A stretch of DNA of 64,000 nt from Anisodus tanguticus. Lineage: Eukaryota > Streptophyta > Magnoliopsida > Solanales > Solanaceae. This document shows positions 1 to 11,896 of this stretch, one piece after another. The notes under the pieces are model-generated. The model was given only the letters and a program-made list of their open reading frames with translations, searched no databases and was not told where the DNA came from. Location: positions 16,237,001-16,301,000 of the forward strand of contig CM067550.1 in the NCBI GenBank assembly GCA_034509755.1, given 5' to 3'. Numbering within the stretch: the first letter of the stretch is position 1; each line of letters begins with the position of its first letter. A program made the position numbers and the translations under genes.

Positions 1-50
1 CGCAACTTTTACATCATAGAAAAATGCATTACATAGAAAAATTCCTAAAT

Positions 51-300
51 GCAGTATCTTTTCACTGCATCAGTGTTTATAGTTTTTGGCCATTCTGTTA
101 TGATAAAATTGCCTGTGACAAACTACGTTCATCCAAATTTTCATCCATTAGCATCTCCGTACCGATTCTGTATCCACTTGGCTTTGATAATTCTCAGAGA
201 GGGTATTTCTACCTCTGCTGATAACACAACTTCTGTTCCCTAGACTAAAAGATACGGCGCTGCCCCAGTAGAAGTATTGATTATAGTGCGATAGCTCAAA
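51..300 (-). pseudogene. pol: Integrase C-terminal remnant of the Ogre-like element
   Basis: Minus-strand translation of about 300-145 gives TSTGAAPYLLV, a stop, then GTEVVLSAEVEIPSLRII, the conserved C-terminal part of Tat/Athila integrases. After a frameshift, 98-51 gives WPKTINTDAVKRYC, the last motif of the polyprotein in this lineage. No protease, RT, RNase H or integrase core was found between this piece and gag, so a deletion joins them somewhere in 300-645. The family motif reading is from recognition. The remnant is too short to act. Confidence 0.7.
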
Positions 301-644
301 AGTGTAAAGGGCAAATGCTCATGCCAATGCTTGTAATTTCGTCGTTTGGAATTTGTTCGTTTGTTTCGTTACATGTCACATTCACATTATCGACAAATTT
401 ATTAGTTTGCATGCTCAAAGGGGAAAGAAAACTATTAAACAAAATGATTTTTTTTAAAATAGCAAAAGAAATGTGGATTTGTCGTTTAAGCTTTCAAAAG
501 GTGGAGGCAAAACATATTAAATGCATAAAAGCGATTCAGGCCTCAATCTGAATCGCATTGTTTCAAAAAGTGCTAATACAATTTCTACCAAGCTTCCCGG
601 AGAAACAGGGCTGGGGAATAGGTCTAATTTTCAAAAACATCTCC
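301..644. other. Stretch between gag end and integrase remnant
   Basis: No gene is recognised. On the element strand it follows the gag stop and should correspond to the gag-pol spacer plus the deletion junction. Small open frames in several phases have no family features. Confidence 0.5.
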
Positions 645-2897
645 CTATTCTGCATCCCAAATGGTTGGGTCATCATCATAATCATCCAGAATCACATTGC
701 ATTCTACTTTTTCTTCAATAATGAAAAGACTTTTGACTCCCTCCACGAGGTTGTCTGCATCGTCTTCCCCTTATTCCTAAGCAGCACATGCCTTGACAAA
801 TGACTGATTCAGAGGTGGAATGAGCCTTGGTAAGGGAGTGTCTTCTTTCTTTTTAAGACTAAATTCAGACTCCAAAGTCCCTAAAACCCATTTTCTTCTT
901 TTAGGACCGGCATGATAGTCCTTTCCAAATTGTATTCTTCATTGACGGTGATAATATTCACACTGGCATTGTCATGATTTGGCAGGGGGTTGTTGTGTAC
1001 ATTGGGGGGAGCTTCTTTCAGTTGGATGACTCCTTCTTTTATTAACGCCTCGATCTTATCTTAGAGTATAGCAATTTCCAGTGTCATGCCCAGTGATTCC
1101 GGAGTGGTATGGACAACACGTGGTCTCGTCATACGATCTTGGATTAGGATTAGGGATCTTTCCAAGGATCAGTTAGAGTATCCCTGCGATTCTCAATCTT
1201 TCATATAGCTGGGGTAAAGGTTCGGCTAAAGGTGTATAGGTTTTTACCGGCTTTCTTTCATAGTTTGTGCTGGGTCTGTGAGTGTTTGGCGGTTGGCTTT
1301 GTGGTTGAATTGAGTATATAGGTTGATATTGTGGGGAATAAGAAGGTGTTCGAGGTGCATTATATATTGGATGGGTATGGTAAACAGGGTATGGAGCATG
1401 TGAGTATTGATAATAATGTAGATGATTTTGGTTATTTTTATTGTAATAGAGAGGTTGGGGTAGTGGGTTTTGGTAGGTTGAAAACTGGTTTGGCCTACGC
1501 TCCTAGACGGTCATGATAGAGGACATTACATCCATCTTCTTCTAGGTGTCTCCCCCAAATGAATTTGACTGGATTGCTTTACTTGTCGCTTGCAATGCGG
1601 CCAAGTTTGTGATTCTGCCTGTTTTGATACCTTTTTCCATGAAGTCCCCCATTTCCACGACATCAGAAAAACTCCGCCCTATGACGCTTATCATCCTTTC
1701 ATAATATGTTGTGACTTTTAGGGACTGCACAAATATAGTGGTCATTTCACTTTCGGCCATCGGAGGTTGAACTTTTGCTGCTTCTTCCCTCCACCTCATG
1801 ACATACTCCCTGAAAGTTTCTGTCGCTTTCCTCTCTAGCTTCATTAAATAAAATCTGTCCGGGATGGCGTCAGTGTTAAATCTGAATCTATCCACAAAAT
1901 CTTGCACCATTGCACTCCAATTATACCACTTTTGCGGGTCTTGGCTTGTATACCAATCAAGTGCCTCTCCTGTCAAACTCTTGATGAACAATTTTATTAT
2001 GATCGCCTGATCCTTCCCCACTCCAACCAACTTGTCACAGTATGACCTCAAGTGGGCGCGGGGGTTTCCCTTTCCATCAAACATGTCGAACTTCTGCACC
2101 TTATATCCGATAGGCAACTCAACATCGGGATGCATACAAAGATCTTCGTACTTCATCCCTTCATGTCTTTTACTTGTCTGGATGCTCCTGAATGCTTCTT
2201 TTAAACTATGAATCTCTCTTTCTACACTTTCATCAGTTTTTGCTCTGGCCTGCCTCTCCATTTTTCCGTACTGATCAGTTTCTTGGGGAGGTATGTTTGG
2301 TATTGGGATAACAAAAGGGTGAGCTTCCATTACATATACTGGTGGCACATACTTCTTGCTGTGATCAGCGATGTGTGCCATTGGTATGTGCTGGATAGCC
2401 CGGTAATTTAGGATGAGTGGGGTAGTTTGGATAAGCGGAGGTTGAGATATATATGGAGTTATGAAGGGTAATGGGTCATTTTGTAGAGGGTTTTGTTGCG
2501 AGTTAGCAGGCAGGTTGATGGGACGAGGATCAGTCTGCTGCGAGCTAGTGTGTTGCGGATTGTTTGGAGGAAGGTGCTGGGGTGAGGGAAGATCAGGAGG
2601 CGGGGAAGTGTGTGGGGTTGTTGCACTCATTCTTTGTTCCAGGAGTGGCGTATTTAGGCTAATGGACAAGTTGGTGAGATTTTGGAGCCTCTCGATTTCA
2701 GCCTGTATGGCTGCCATTTGTTGCAGCACCTAGGCGAGGTATTCGTCCTGAGTCATGGTATTTCTCTTTTCTGAAACCTCTGGTTCATCTATAGGAACAT
2801 TGACAAGTCCCAATCCAGTTTGATCAGATGCCTCTGAATCAGTCATTTCGTTGGACGATCGTGCCTTCGACCTTGTGAAGTGTGGGTGTTCTGCCAT
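645..2897 (-). pseudogene. gag: gag of the Ogre-like element, interrupted by stops
   Basis: The likely original start is the ATG at 2897, giving a polar, acidic N-terminus. In the same frame a TAG lies at 2732-2730, after 55 codons. The longest intact stretch (2729-1542, about 395 residues) has a proline-rich N-terminus and then the retrotransposon gag core, with motifs such as KFDMFDGKGNPRAHLRSYCD, LTGEALDWYTSQDPQ and FNTDAIPDRFYLMKLERK. Further in-frame stops fall at 1544-1542 and near 1512. Beyond them the gag tail can still be followed in shifted frames: a CPYHSGITGHDTGNC cysteine/histidine motif near 1090-1120 and an acidic DDYDDDPTIWDAE stretch ending at a TAG at 647-645. The gene packaged the element's RNA when intact. 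It is clearly not translatable as one protein now. Confidence 0.8.
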
Positions 2898-3774
2898 TTC
2901 TTAGTCAATACGAACCAACCTTTCTTTGGGGGGGGGGGGGCGAAAGAATAAAAGAACCTTTAAAAATTGCAGAAACCATGTTAGTATAAGACATGTAATT
3001 ATTGCTTCAAATAATATGCACGGAGTGAAAGCAACAATAATGGCAAGTAGGTTGTATGGAAATTAAATATGCGTCCTAACATGCATGGGTGCCTCTCTTA
3101 TGCCAGAGGTGGACCTAAACGCCAAATATGTGAAATTATGATAGATTGATCCAAGTCAACTGAATTGAAATACTTTCTGTTGGAAATAAAGGCTGAATTT
3201 TTCAATTCCTACATGTCATAATTAGGCTTGGATCCGTCTATTATTACCACGATACACATAGAATGTTGATTGGTCATTGGGTTGTGAGACCCATCGACAA
3301 TTTTGGTGGATTTCTTAATTGTGGAGTCGATGCCAAGGATCAAACCACCTAAGATGTATGCTTGCATGACTTAAGATAAATGGTGGTAAGCTCTATCCTA
3401 AATTTTTTAAGATTTGGCTTACTAGACTCAAGGTTCCCGAGCGGACTGCTCGAGTGAGAAGGCTACGCGGCCACCGGATGATCCGGACACTCCGCGCATA
3501 CACCAACTCTCCTAAAATTTGGTAATAAGAGGAAAAAAGAAATTGCGGGTGCGCGAAACACACCTCGCTTGTATGTGTGATAGTGTCAATTTTCCAAAAT
3601 GGAGGGAATATGAGCGGAATGCCAATTTAAGAAAAGCAGTAAAAGAAAGTAGCAATTAAAGCAGTTATACAAAATTTTCATAAAAAAACAATCCAAAGTA
3701 CTAGATCAAATGAAGAGCAAAATAAAGCGCGATAGTAATTAACCTGGGTTTGCTATGGTTAAAAACCTGGAATC
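2898..3774 (-). other. 5' leader of the Ogre-like element
   Basis: This lies between the primer-binding site and gag. It contains a run of eleven G near 2930 and a GC-rich patch at 3436-3500 holding the small palindromes ccggatgatccgg and cgagcggactgctcg. No open frame of note is present. Ogre elements proper carry an extra ORF before gag; none is visible in these roughly 880 bases, so this may be a related Tat element or a deletion derivative. Confidence 0.5.
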
Positions 3775-3792
3775 TCCCCAGCGGGGTCGCCA
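3775..3792 (-). other. Primer-binding site of the Ogre-like element
   Basis: On the minus strand TGGCGACCCCGCTGGGGA starts three bases after the end of the LTR. Its complement ends in CCA, as a tRNA 3' end must. It is not the initiator-methionine type used by the other LTR elements here. Ogre elements are known to use a tRNA-Arg primer; that assignment is from family knowledge. Confidence 0.6.
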
Positions 3793-3795
3793 TGC

Positions 3796-6700
3796 TGTCG
3801 CACCCATTTTTTACCGCGGGTCGCGATGTAATGGCGTCGATTCCCTCTGGATTGATAAATGTTGTTGAGGAGTCGCCACCTAATTATTCTACGGTGAATT
3901 AGGGCACCTATATGTTAATTAAATGTTGCAATGTGAACTCTGATTACTGGTCTGTGAAACTAATGAGATTCTAGGTAAGAGTTCTTTATTATCCTGAAGG
4001 GAAGGGGGTATGCATCCTTTAAGATCCGCTAACTTGTGGTTATCCGATCAAACTCAAGTTAATTATTATGCTAAGAAAAATGCATGTTTTAAAAGTATAA
4101 AGTTAAAAATGATGTTGCAAGTAGTTAATAAAGGATGCATTTTTTGACAATGTAAAGATTTTCACCGCTTATTCCTTTTTTGAAGAGTATTGCAAAAGCG
4201 GTTGTGATTTTTGAGAAATAAATTTCTGGTATAAAATCTGAAAAGAGCATGGCCTTTGTTTATAAAGTTGTATGCGTAAAATTATTTTTTTGGATAAAAG
4301 CTTGCATGTGTAAGGCATTGTTTATAGAATACATGCAAAGTTCAATTTTTGAAATAAAAGTATGCATTTGTATGAAAGTTGAAAAATATATGCAAAGTTG
4401 ATTTTTTGGATAAAATACGCATTTGTATGGAAAGTTGATAAAATACATATTTTTGCAATTGATAGTAAATGGAAAAAGTAAATTATTTATAATGCAAAGA
4501 GGTGATTTTCTATGAAAGTTATTTTAAGTTGCAAATCGGATAGAAACAAAACCTTGTTTGTATGATTAATAATGCGAATAAAAGATCAAGTTATTTTGAA
4601 TGTTTAAACATGCATGGCGAGCCTAAAATGAGCTAGCACCGGATTTTGATTTTTTTAAAACTGTCCGAGCCTAAAATAAATGAACTAGCGAAGGGTTTCC
4701 GATTTTAAACTACCCTATTAATTATCCATTCAGCCTAATTATTCTAAATGTCCTAACAATCACACAAACATTAAATAATTATTACAATCCCAAAAAATAG
4801 AAATAACGGAATTAAAGAGTAATAATAAAAGGGAACTAAGGCGGATGACAATGTCATCTCGCCCTATTTGTTTTGAAATCCCGAGGTTGGAGAATGCAAG
4901 GAATGTGGATGCGGGTCTTCATTTGACACTAGCCATGATCAGTCTCATAACGAGACTCTTCGTTGCTCCCGGTGCATTTCATGTAAACAAAAGAAAGAAA
5001 ATGATTAGTAGACGGAATATGAAAATATATACATGAGAAAATATAGATAAATGATTCATGAAAAGGTAATATATTGTTGGGCCTCAGGTTTGATATGATT
5101 TAACAAGCTTAACTAAATACAAAATATTATGCACATGTGACTATTTCATGACTTAGCAGACAAAGTGTGCCATTTGATTAACTTAGGAGGTTTCATATGC
5201 TGCTATCGACGTGGTTCAACATTAAAATAGAGAATGCAAGAAAATGACCAATTCAAGAACATTTGACACGTATTGGGTTTCCGCACGACAGTTGAATGCA
5301 TGATTCGCAAAGAGAAAGTCCAACACACCATATTTCAGAGAAAAGAAAAGGCAAACCAAACAGAATATGGGCCCAACATAGTCATATTGCCCTTATATGC
5401 ACAGACTAGGCCACATCTAACATGCAGTGGACCATGATATTCATAATATATGTGATATACCGGAATGACATACATACATATACAACTTGGATATACATCG
5501 GGTTCATACTTGATTTGTATGTTATGTATATCTCGAAATATATCATCCAAGAAAAGGAATCACTTAGGAGAAGAACGACAAAGTCACTGCAGTGTAGAAA
5601 TAAAAACAGATGCAGAGAATATTTGGATGACTCAATCAAGAAAACCAAGCAGAAAAGGCAAAAGTGAACAAATTTAGCTATGAGGAGAGAGGAGAAGGGG
5701 AATGTCCATTGCTTAGAATATCAAATAAAGAACCATGCTAATTCAGAAACTAATAGACATACTACAACCAATATCATAGATATTTTCTTGGTGAAGACAG
5801 AAAGGGAAGGCACACAATTAGTTTTAGCAGGCTAAATAGGGTATCACATGACCTAGAATACTTCTCATGCTATCACAGGGCATTATCACACAAAGACAAG
5901 CAGGGCAAACAAATAATCACCTCATAAATGTGAAGGCAGACAAATATAATCTCATGAGCATCAAATGCTGGCGTCTTAGATACATAGAGTCTATTCCCCA
6001 CTCACAATTGAGACATGAAGACACGCCCACAAGTAGGCATAACATGACACAACCAATCAAACATACCAGACAGAAGAAAAGGTAAATAGTCACAAGATGA
6101 TACTTTTAGGAGAGCAGGAACAGTTATCATAGTCTAGACATATAAGCATGTTTAAGCCACATATTGTATGAGAGCATTTTTGTCAATCATAGCATGGTCA
6201 ACATAATAATATGTGGATTTTAAGTATGACAGACCAACATGCTAGGCTGACCAGACCAAATATAGGAGGACTCCACCAAACAACTTACTTCAACATTACT
6301 GATCTATAACATATTAATCATTTAAGATATTGACAGAAGTACAAGGATTCAGGGTAATTAACTCAAATATGTCATGTACAGACACATAGGCATGCTAGGG
6401 AATAAGGCAAGAAGGGAAAATTTAAAGCATTATTATTGGTTAGTTATAGGGGATGATTGAAAAAACACATAACACATTTTTCAAAGCTATTAAACTCCTT
6501 CCATACTTGGCATGATATTCAGATAAATGAAAAGACAAATATAGGCAGACATTCAAGACATGATCAGGCATGATGTAACCCTTGAAGAAAGACAAACCAC
6601 ATGCTAGTTATTCATATCACATATTTCACCTAAAAGAATTAATACATATTTATATAAACTAAGTCTGGACTTCAAAATGGCATATCTAGACAGGGATGAG

Positions 6701-8837
6701 CAATTAGACAATCTAGGATCAAATGGTGCTACACTGGTCATATCATAATTTTACCAAGTATTTTAAATGACTTTGTACATCAACAAAACGTAAAACTACA
6801 TGAATATCACAAAATTCCTATTTGATTATCCTCAGACTTAGGTATTAGCAGGCCAATAAATAAATAATATCCCAAGGCTCCTATCTAATCAATATTATCA
6901 TTGTTCTACACATGTTAAAACCTTAACTAATCATGATCCTCATTGAACAAACATAGAGATAATGCTCAGATCACATAGTTCATAACATGTTTGAATATCA
7001 AAACCAATTAAGCATTGCATGAGCAATTAACCAAAGCACAGTTCTTTAAAAGCATATGTCAATATCACACAACTAATATTCTACTAAAATTGAACCAGAT
7101 AACATAAGGGAACCACTAATAGTGTTTAGTTAACTAAACATCCTAAAGAGCAGCATTATCCAGCACAGACTAAGCACCTGGTCATACATACAAAGCATGT
7201 TTAAATACATTAGCTAATCATAACTTATGCCATAATTAAACAGGTTAAAATATAACAGGCTAATTTCTACTAAATCAGCAACACACACACAAACATGGAA
7301 AATAAAAAAAAATGGGAGAAATGCGATCTTACTGACCTTCTCTAGGCAGCAAACCGAGGTGTGTTTCGAATCGTCGACCCGCTCGGAGAAGTTATTTGGA
7401 ATTCTGATTTTGCGATTTCAGAATTCTGATTTTTTATTTCGGATTTTTTCTTTTGAACTAGGACCCGACCTGACCCGAAAAACAAACCCGGAAATGTAAA
7501 GAATAAAAAAGGCAGATTTTTGAACTGAAACTAGTATACAAATGGGGATTTTCGGATTGAAAATTATGAAACAAATAGGGGTATTTTATAAACCAAAACT
7601 AAGAACAATCAAACCATTTTTTTGATTTTTGGATTTGTGTTCTTTGATTTTTCTTTTGTTTTCGGACTGGGGACTTTGGGTTTTCAGACCTAAAAACTGA
7701 CTTCGAACAAAAAGCTCCCCCCCCCCCAAACGGATTTTGAAACAAAAAAAAAAGACCCCCCTCGGACTATTTTTTAACCAAAAAAATCCCCCCTTTCACA
7801 CAGCCCCCAAGGGCTCTAGTTATAGTTCAGAGTTGAAGGTTCAATGACCTATTCAAGAAGCATGTAATTTGAAATTCGAATTCAAAATAAAGGGGAAAAA
7901 TGTGACGATTTCCGATAGATTTTTGAAAACGCAGAGATGATGATAAAGGGGTATGGATTAGTGCTTTTACCCATCGAATTTGAAGAGGTAACCGAAGGAT
8001 TGTGGGTTTCCTATTTCACAACTATTGTCGCAGTTTTTACAGGCATGAATCTTCAGGAAAAGGGACGGGCGATGCGAGAGGTCGATGGTGGCAGTGGTGT
8101 TGGTGTTTATCCAACGGTTTGAAGGTGGAATCAGCGTGAAGGACTGCTGGATTTTTTTGGGTTTTCGTTCGGTTTTGGGGACGATTTGGGGGTCTTAGTG
8201 CTGGTGGGTTTGGGGTTTAATGGAGAATGGGAATTTGGGCTCAGGTTTAGCCGATTGGGCCCGATGAAATGGGGGTTAAATGGGTGGTCGGTTGGGCGGG
8301 TTTAGTTTGGGCTGGTGAGGGTGAAATGGGTTGGGCGAAATTGGAATGTTGGTGGAATTAATTATCCCAATTATAGTATGAATTAATTGGTAACTAATCC
8401 AATTCTCTTAATTCCTTTTCCTATTTTAATTAATTCAAATATGCTTCTTCATCTTAATTAATTTCCTAAAGTGCATACATATATAAATTACGATACAAGT
8501 GATTTAATATATGTGTTTAGTTTGAGAAAAATAGAATATTCATACAGATAAAAGAAAATGATCAATTTAGTAATTGGTGAAATATTATAAGAGAAAATCG
8601 ATCACCAAAACCGACGTTGGAATATTAAAATTATATTATCTTTTTGATTACTTTAATTATAAAAACATAATACCTAGTATTTTCAAAATTATGTGGTAAT
8701 TGGTGAAAATATTCAAATTTATTTTTGGAGAATTTTCAAGACTAAGAAGCATAGTGAAATTAATTAAAGCTAAAAAGACGACCAAAATGAGGTGCAAGCA
8801 AATAATCGAGGGAAAGGGGACAAAATTTGGTGTCAAC
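3796..8837 (-). repeat. 5' LTR of the Ogre-like element (about 5 kb)
   Basis: The inner end is the junction between tgtcgcaccc (plus strand) and the primer-binding site. The outer end is the tgtcaaca-like terminus at 8830-8837, after which another element's integrase code begins abruptly. The termini read TGTTGACACC and GGGTGCGACA on the element strand, the usual TG...CA. No coding capacity was recognised. The interior is AT-rich, with short homopolymer C and A runs near 7715-7760 and a degenerate tandem repeat at 4262-4450. About 5 kb is long for an LTR but is known for Ogre-type elements. Without the partner LTR the outer boundary is an inference from the broken integrase. Confidence 0.65.
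4262..4450. repeat. Degenerate ~56-60 bp tandem repeat inside the long LTR
   Basis: Three imperfect units share the pattern ttttttggataaaa, then gcatttgtatg, then gttgataaaatacatgcaaagt. They start near 4286, 4346 and 4402. Spacing differs slightly (about 60 and 56 bases), so the array is old and diverged. No coding role is seen. Confidence 0.5.
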
Positions 8838-9769
8838 AGAGGTCTCTTTTGCGATGGTCCGCATAAGACTTATGGCGGCTATGAGCTATTTTGATTTGCT
8901 CCCGAATTATCTGCACCTTGTCATTTGTTTCTTGAATGGCTTCGGGTATGAACAGTTGCGTCTCACCCACCTAGAACCATCACAGTGGAGATCTACATTT
9001 TCGCCCATACAAGGCTTCGAACGGAGCCATCTGTATGCTAGAATGGAAACTGTTGTTCTAGGCAAACTCAATTAGACATAGGTGGTCTAACCAGTTGCCC
9101 CAAAAGTCCATAACACAAGACTGCAACATGTCCTGCAATGTTTGAATTGTTCATTCAGCTTGTCCGTCGGTTTGCGGATGGAAAGCCGTACTCAACTTGA
9201 CCTTCGTCCCGAGGCCCTGCTGGAAACTTTACCAAAAGTGTGAGGTGAACTGGGAACCCCTTTCCAAAATAATTTGTAATGGAATCTCGTGTAACCTCAC
9301 TATTTTTTTAAAATAAATCTGTGTGTACTGGGGCGCCCGATATGTTGTCTTGACTGGTAGGAAATGGGCTGACTTTGTAAGAAGATATACAATCACCCAG
9401 ATAGAATCATATCCTTCTCGAGTTTTCGGTAGACCAGTCACAAAATCTATATGAATCGCCTCTCATTTCCACATGGGGATACTAATGTCCTAAAGTAGCC
9501 CGCATGATTTTTGATGTTCAGATTTTACCTGCTGACATGTAAGACATCTTCCGACAAACTCTGCAACATTTCTCTTAATGTCGTCCCACCAGTAATTTGT
9601 CTTGAGATCCTGATACATTTTTGTTGATCCTGGATGAATGGAATACCTTGTGTTGTGCCCCTCATCTAAGATCTTCCTTCTTAGATCCCTTACCTTAGGA
9701 ACACATAACCTACCCTTATATCAAAGGGTTACCGTCATTTTCTCCTAATGTAAACTGTGAAGGTTTTCC
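8838..9769 (-). pseudogene. pol: Integrase remnant of the chromovirus, catalytic residues lost
   Basis: The core is at 9441-9229 on the minus strand, with TGLPKTREGYDSIWVIVYLL and KSAHFLPVKTTYRAPQY. The family normally has VIVDRL at the first catalytic aspartate; here it is VIVYLL. The second aspartate (ISDRG-type motif) is replaced by ILERG. Downstream, 9200-8850 gives FHPQTDGQAE, APFEALYGRKCRSP and HSRHKSYADHRKRDL, all in frames broken by stops. The frame ends exactly where the Ogre-like LTR begins at 8837. The zinc-binding HHCC part should lie around 9500-9730 but is badly degraded. Confidence 0.8.
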
Positions 9770-10305
9770 CTATTGAATCCTCTCCCAAAACTTAACAAAC
9801 TCTGTATCCTCAAACTGACTTTCTTTTATTTCTGAAGCTAAGGCAGACTGAGAGGTATCATGCACCGCCACCCTGCCTTCACCGACCTCAGTTAAACTAA
9901 TACCGAGGCTTCCTAATTTTTGTACCTCAGTTATAATACCTCTCTTTTGTATTGTCAAGTGAGCCAAGTTGCCCATTGATCTCCTACTGAGTGTGTCGGC
10001 CACCACCTTAGCTTCTTTAGTATGGTAAAGAATGCTAAGGTCATAATCCTTAAGCAACTCTAACTATCTCCTTTGTCGGAGATTCAGATCCTTTTGTGTG
10101 GTTATGTACTGTAAACTCCTGTGGTATGTAAATATATCTACATGCACCCCATACAAATAGTGTCTCCATATTCGTAAGAAGAACACTACCGCAGCCAATT
10201 CCAAGTCCTGAGTTGGATAATTCTTCTCGTGTATCTTCAATTGTCGAGATGCATACGCAATCACCTTTCCAAACTGCATCAAGACACATCCTAACCCAAC
10301 CCTAG
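9770..10305 (-). pseudogene. pol: RNase H and linker remnant of the chromovirus
   Basis: Minus-strand pieces read GKVIAYASRQLKIHEKNYP, LELAAVVFFLRIWRHYLYG, then LKDYDLSILYHTKEAKVVAD and TLSRRSMGNLA, the RNase H core and the following linker of Ty3/gypsy elements. The junction with RT at about 10305 lacks the segment that normally carries the first catalytic aspartate (the YTDAS-like region), so a deletion removed the start of RNase H. A frame break separates the two halves near 10060. It cannot have RNase activity. Confidence 0.8.
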
Positions 10306-10310
10306 AGGTA

Positions 10311-11630
10311 TCACTCCTTCAATTTTTGAAAACTTGCTTCACATGCTTCTGACCACTGGTACTTAACCGATTTCTGAGTCAATCGGGTGAAGGGAGCAGC
10401 AAGACTAGAGAAGCCTTCTACAAATCTTCTATAATACCCAGCCAAACTAAAAAAACTCCTAACTTCTGTCGGAGTGGTAGGTCTTGGCCAGTTCTTCACT
10501 GCTTCTATCTTTTGGGGGTCTACCATAATTCCAACCCTTGACACAACATGGCCCAAGAATGCTAACTTTTCCAACCAAAATTCACACTTTGAAAATTTAG
10601 CATACAGTTTCTCCTGTTTTAAGACTTGAAGCACTACCCTCAGATGCTATTCATGTTCTTCAACACTCTTCCTATAAATTAGAATATCATCGATGATTAC
10701 AATCACGAACAAATCTAAGAATGGTTTAAAGATTCTTTTCATGAGGTCCATAAAAGTTGTTGGGGAATTAATTAACCTGAAAGACATGACCAAGAACTCA
10801 TAATGGACATATCGGGTTCTAAAGGCTATTTTGGATATATCATCAGGATTTATTTTCAGCTGGTGATATCCTGAACGAAAGTCAATCTTGGAAAAATAAT
10901 TGGCTCCCTGAAGTTGGTCAAAAAGATCATCGATTCTTGGTAATGGATACTTGTTCTTGATTGTGACCTTATTGAGTTGTCGATAGTTGATGCATATTCG
11001 GAGCGAATCATCTTTTTTCTTCACAAAAAGAACTGGTGCACCCCATGGGGAAACACTAGGCCTTATAAATCCCTTATCCAGAAGATCTTTCAATTGTTCT
11101 TTTAACTCTCTCAATTCAGCTGGGGCCATTCGATATGGAGGAATGGACATGGGTCTTGTACCCGAAATTAATTTTATAGCGAACTCCACTTCCCTGTCCG
11201 AATGAAGGCCTGGGAGATCCTCAGGGAATACCTCCATAAAATTTTGAACAATAGGGACAGTATGTACCTCTGGGGACTCTTTTTGGGTATCCATTATACT
11301 CATCAGGTAAGAGTATTCCACCTCATGACTCTTTAATAACTTTTGAGTCCTAAGGTAGGAAATAAGCCGACTTGAGGGTGTCCCTATCCTACCCCTTATA
11401 AAAACTTCTAGTTCCCCGGGAAAAGATAATTTTACAACATTTTGCTGGCAATCCAACGTGGCATAACATGCTGACAACTAATCCATACAACGTGCGATTG
11501 TGTCATCCATATATGTGCCAAAATTGTCTCCTGGGTCCATCCCACAATCCATGAACTCCTCCTGAGCTCGCATTATCCTTTTCGTTTCTATGAGCACTTT
11601 CCTCTTTGTTGGAACTCGTATTGTAATCAT
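10311..11630 (-). pseudogene. pol: Protease tail and reverse transcriptase remnant of the chromovirus
   Basis: A minus-strand frame from the ATG at 11630 runs about 50 codons to a TAG near 11480 and continues in the same frame as SACYATLDC, the end of the protease domain. So the leader or gag start is fused to the protease end, and gag plus the protease active site are gone. The RT follows: RMAPAELRELKEQLKDLLDK, the primer-grip part YFSKIDFRSGYHQL, and the active site IIDDILIY, with both aspartates kept. After a break near 10640 the thumb region continues (FWLEKLAFLGHVVS, then GYYRRFVEGFSSLAAP). RT copied element RNA into DNA when intact. Stops and frameshifts make this copy inactive. Confidence 0.85.
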
Positions 11631-11881
11631 ATCTACAAAAACACTCGTTAGTTAGTTTATCGTTGTACAGTATCCTTTCCTAATCCGTTTGAAGGAGGTA
11701 ATACGAGAACCAAGTCTTTGACCAGACTCAAGATAGGCACGAGGAGAGTATGAAGAAAGTGAAACTATTTAGGATGTTATCCCGTTCACTTATTACTAAG
11801 GTGGCGTGCACACCGTCGCAATAAGTAACCGGTCAAGCACTCAACTCAAAGAATATTCATAGAATCTCCTAACCTGGTTTA

Positions 11882-11893
11882 GCTCTGATACCA
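11882..11893 (-). other. Primer-binding site, initiator tRNA-Met type
   Basis: TGGTATCAGAGC on the minus strand, three bases after the LTR end. It matches the 3' end complement of plant initiator tRNA-Met, used by many Ty1/copia and Ty3/gypsy elements. Confidence 0.85.
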
Positions 11894-11896
11894 ACT

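Larger units (their letters stand above)
1..8837 (-). mobile_element. Tat/Ogre-like Ty3/gypsy retrotransposon, internally deleted, left end outside window
   Basis: On the minus strand the order is a very long 5' LTR (8837-3796), a primer-binding site, a gag region and then only the C-terminal end of integrase before the window ends. Protease, reverse transcriptase, RNase H and most of integrase are missing. The LTR begins TGTTGACACC and ends GGGTGCGACA on the element strand. The long LTR, the non-methionine primer site and the gag type fit the Tat/Ogre lineage of Ty3/gypsy elements (family knowledge). The 3' LTR must lie left of position 1, so the target duplication cannot be checked. The element is inserted in the integrase gene of another gypsy element, which continues at 8838. 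Confidence 0.75.

Noticed and set aside
2929..2940. Run of G taken as a G-quadruplex or polypurine tract
   Set aside because: A single homopolymer in the leader, on the wrong strand and in the wrong place for a polypurine tract; may be slippage.
3775..3792. tRNA-like sequence next to LTRs (also at 11882, 22082, 38567, 46888, 49168, 62606)
   Set aside because: Only the 12-18 bases complementary to a tRNA 3' end are present; these are primer-binding sites, not tRNA genes.
7937..8122. 61-codon plus-strand frame in the long LTR
   Set aside because: Isolated, short and without family resemblance; the surrounding LTR is noncoding.
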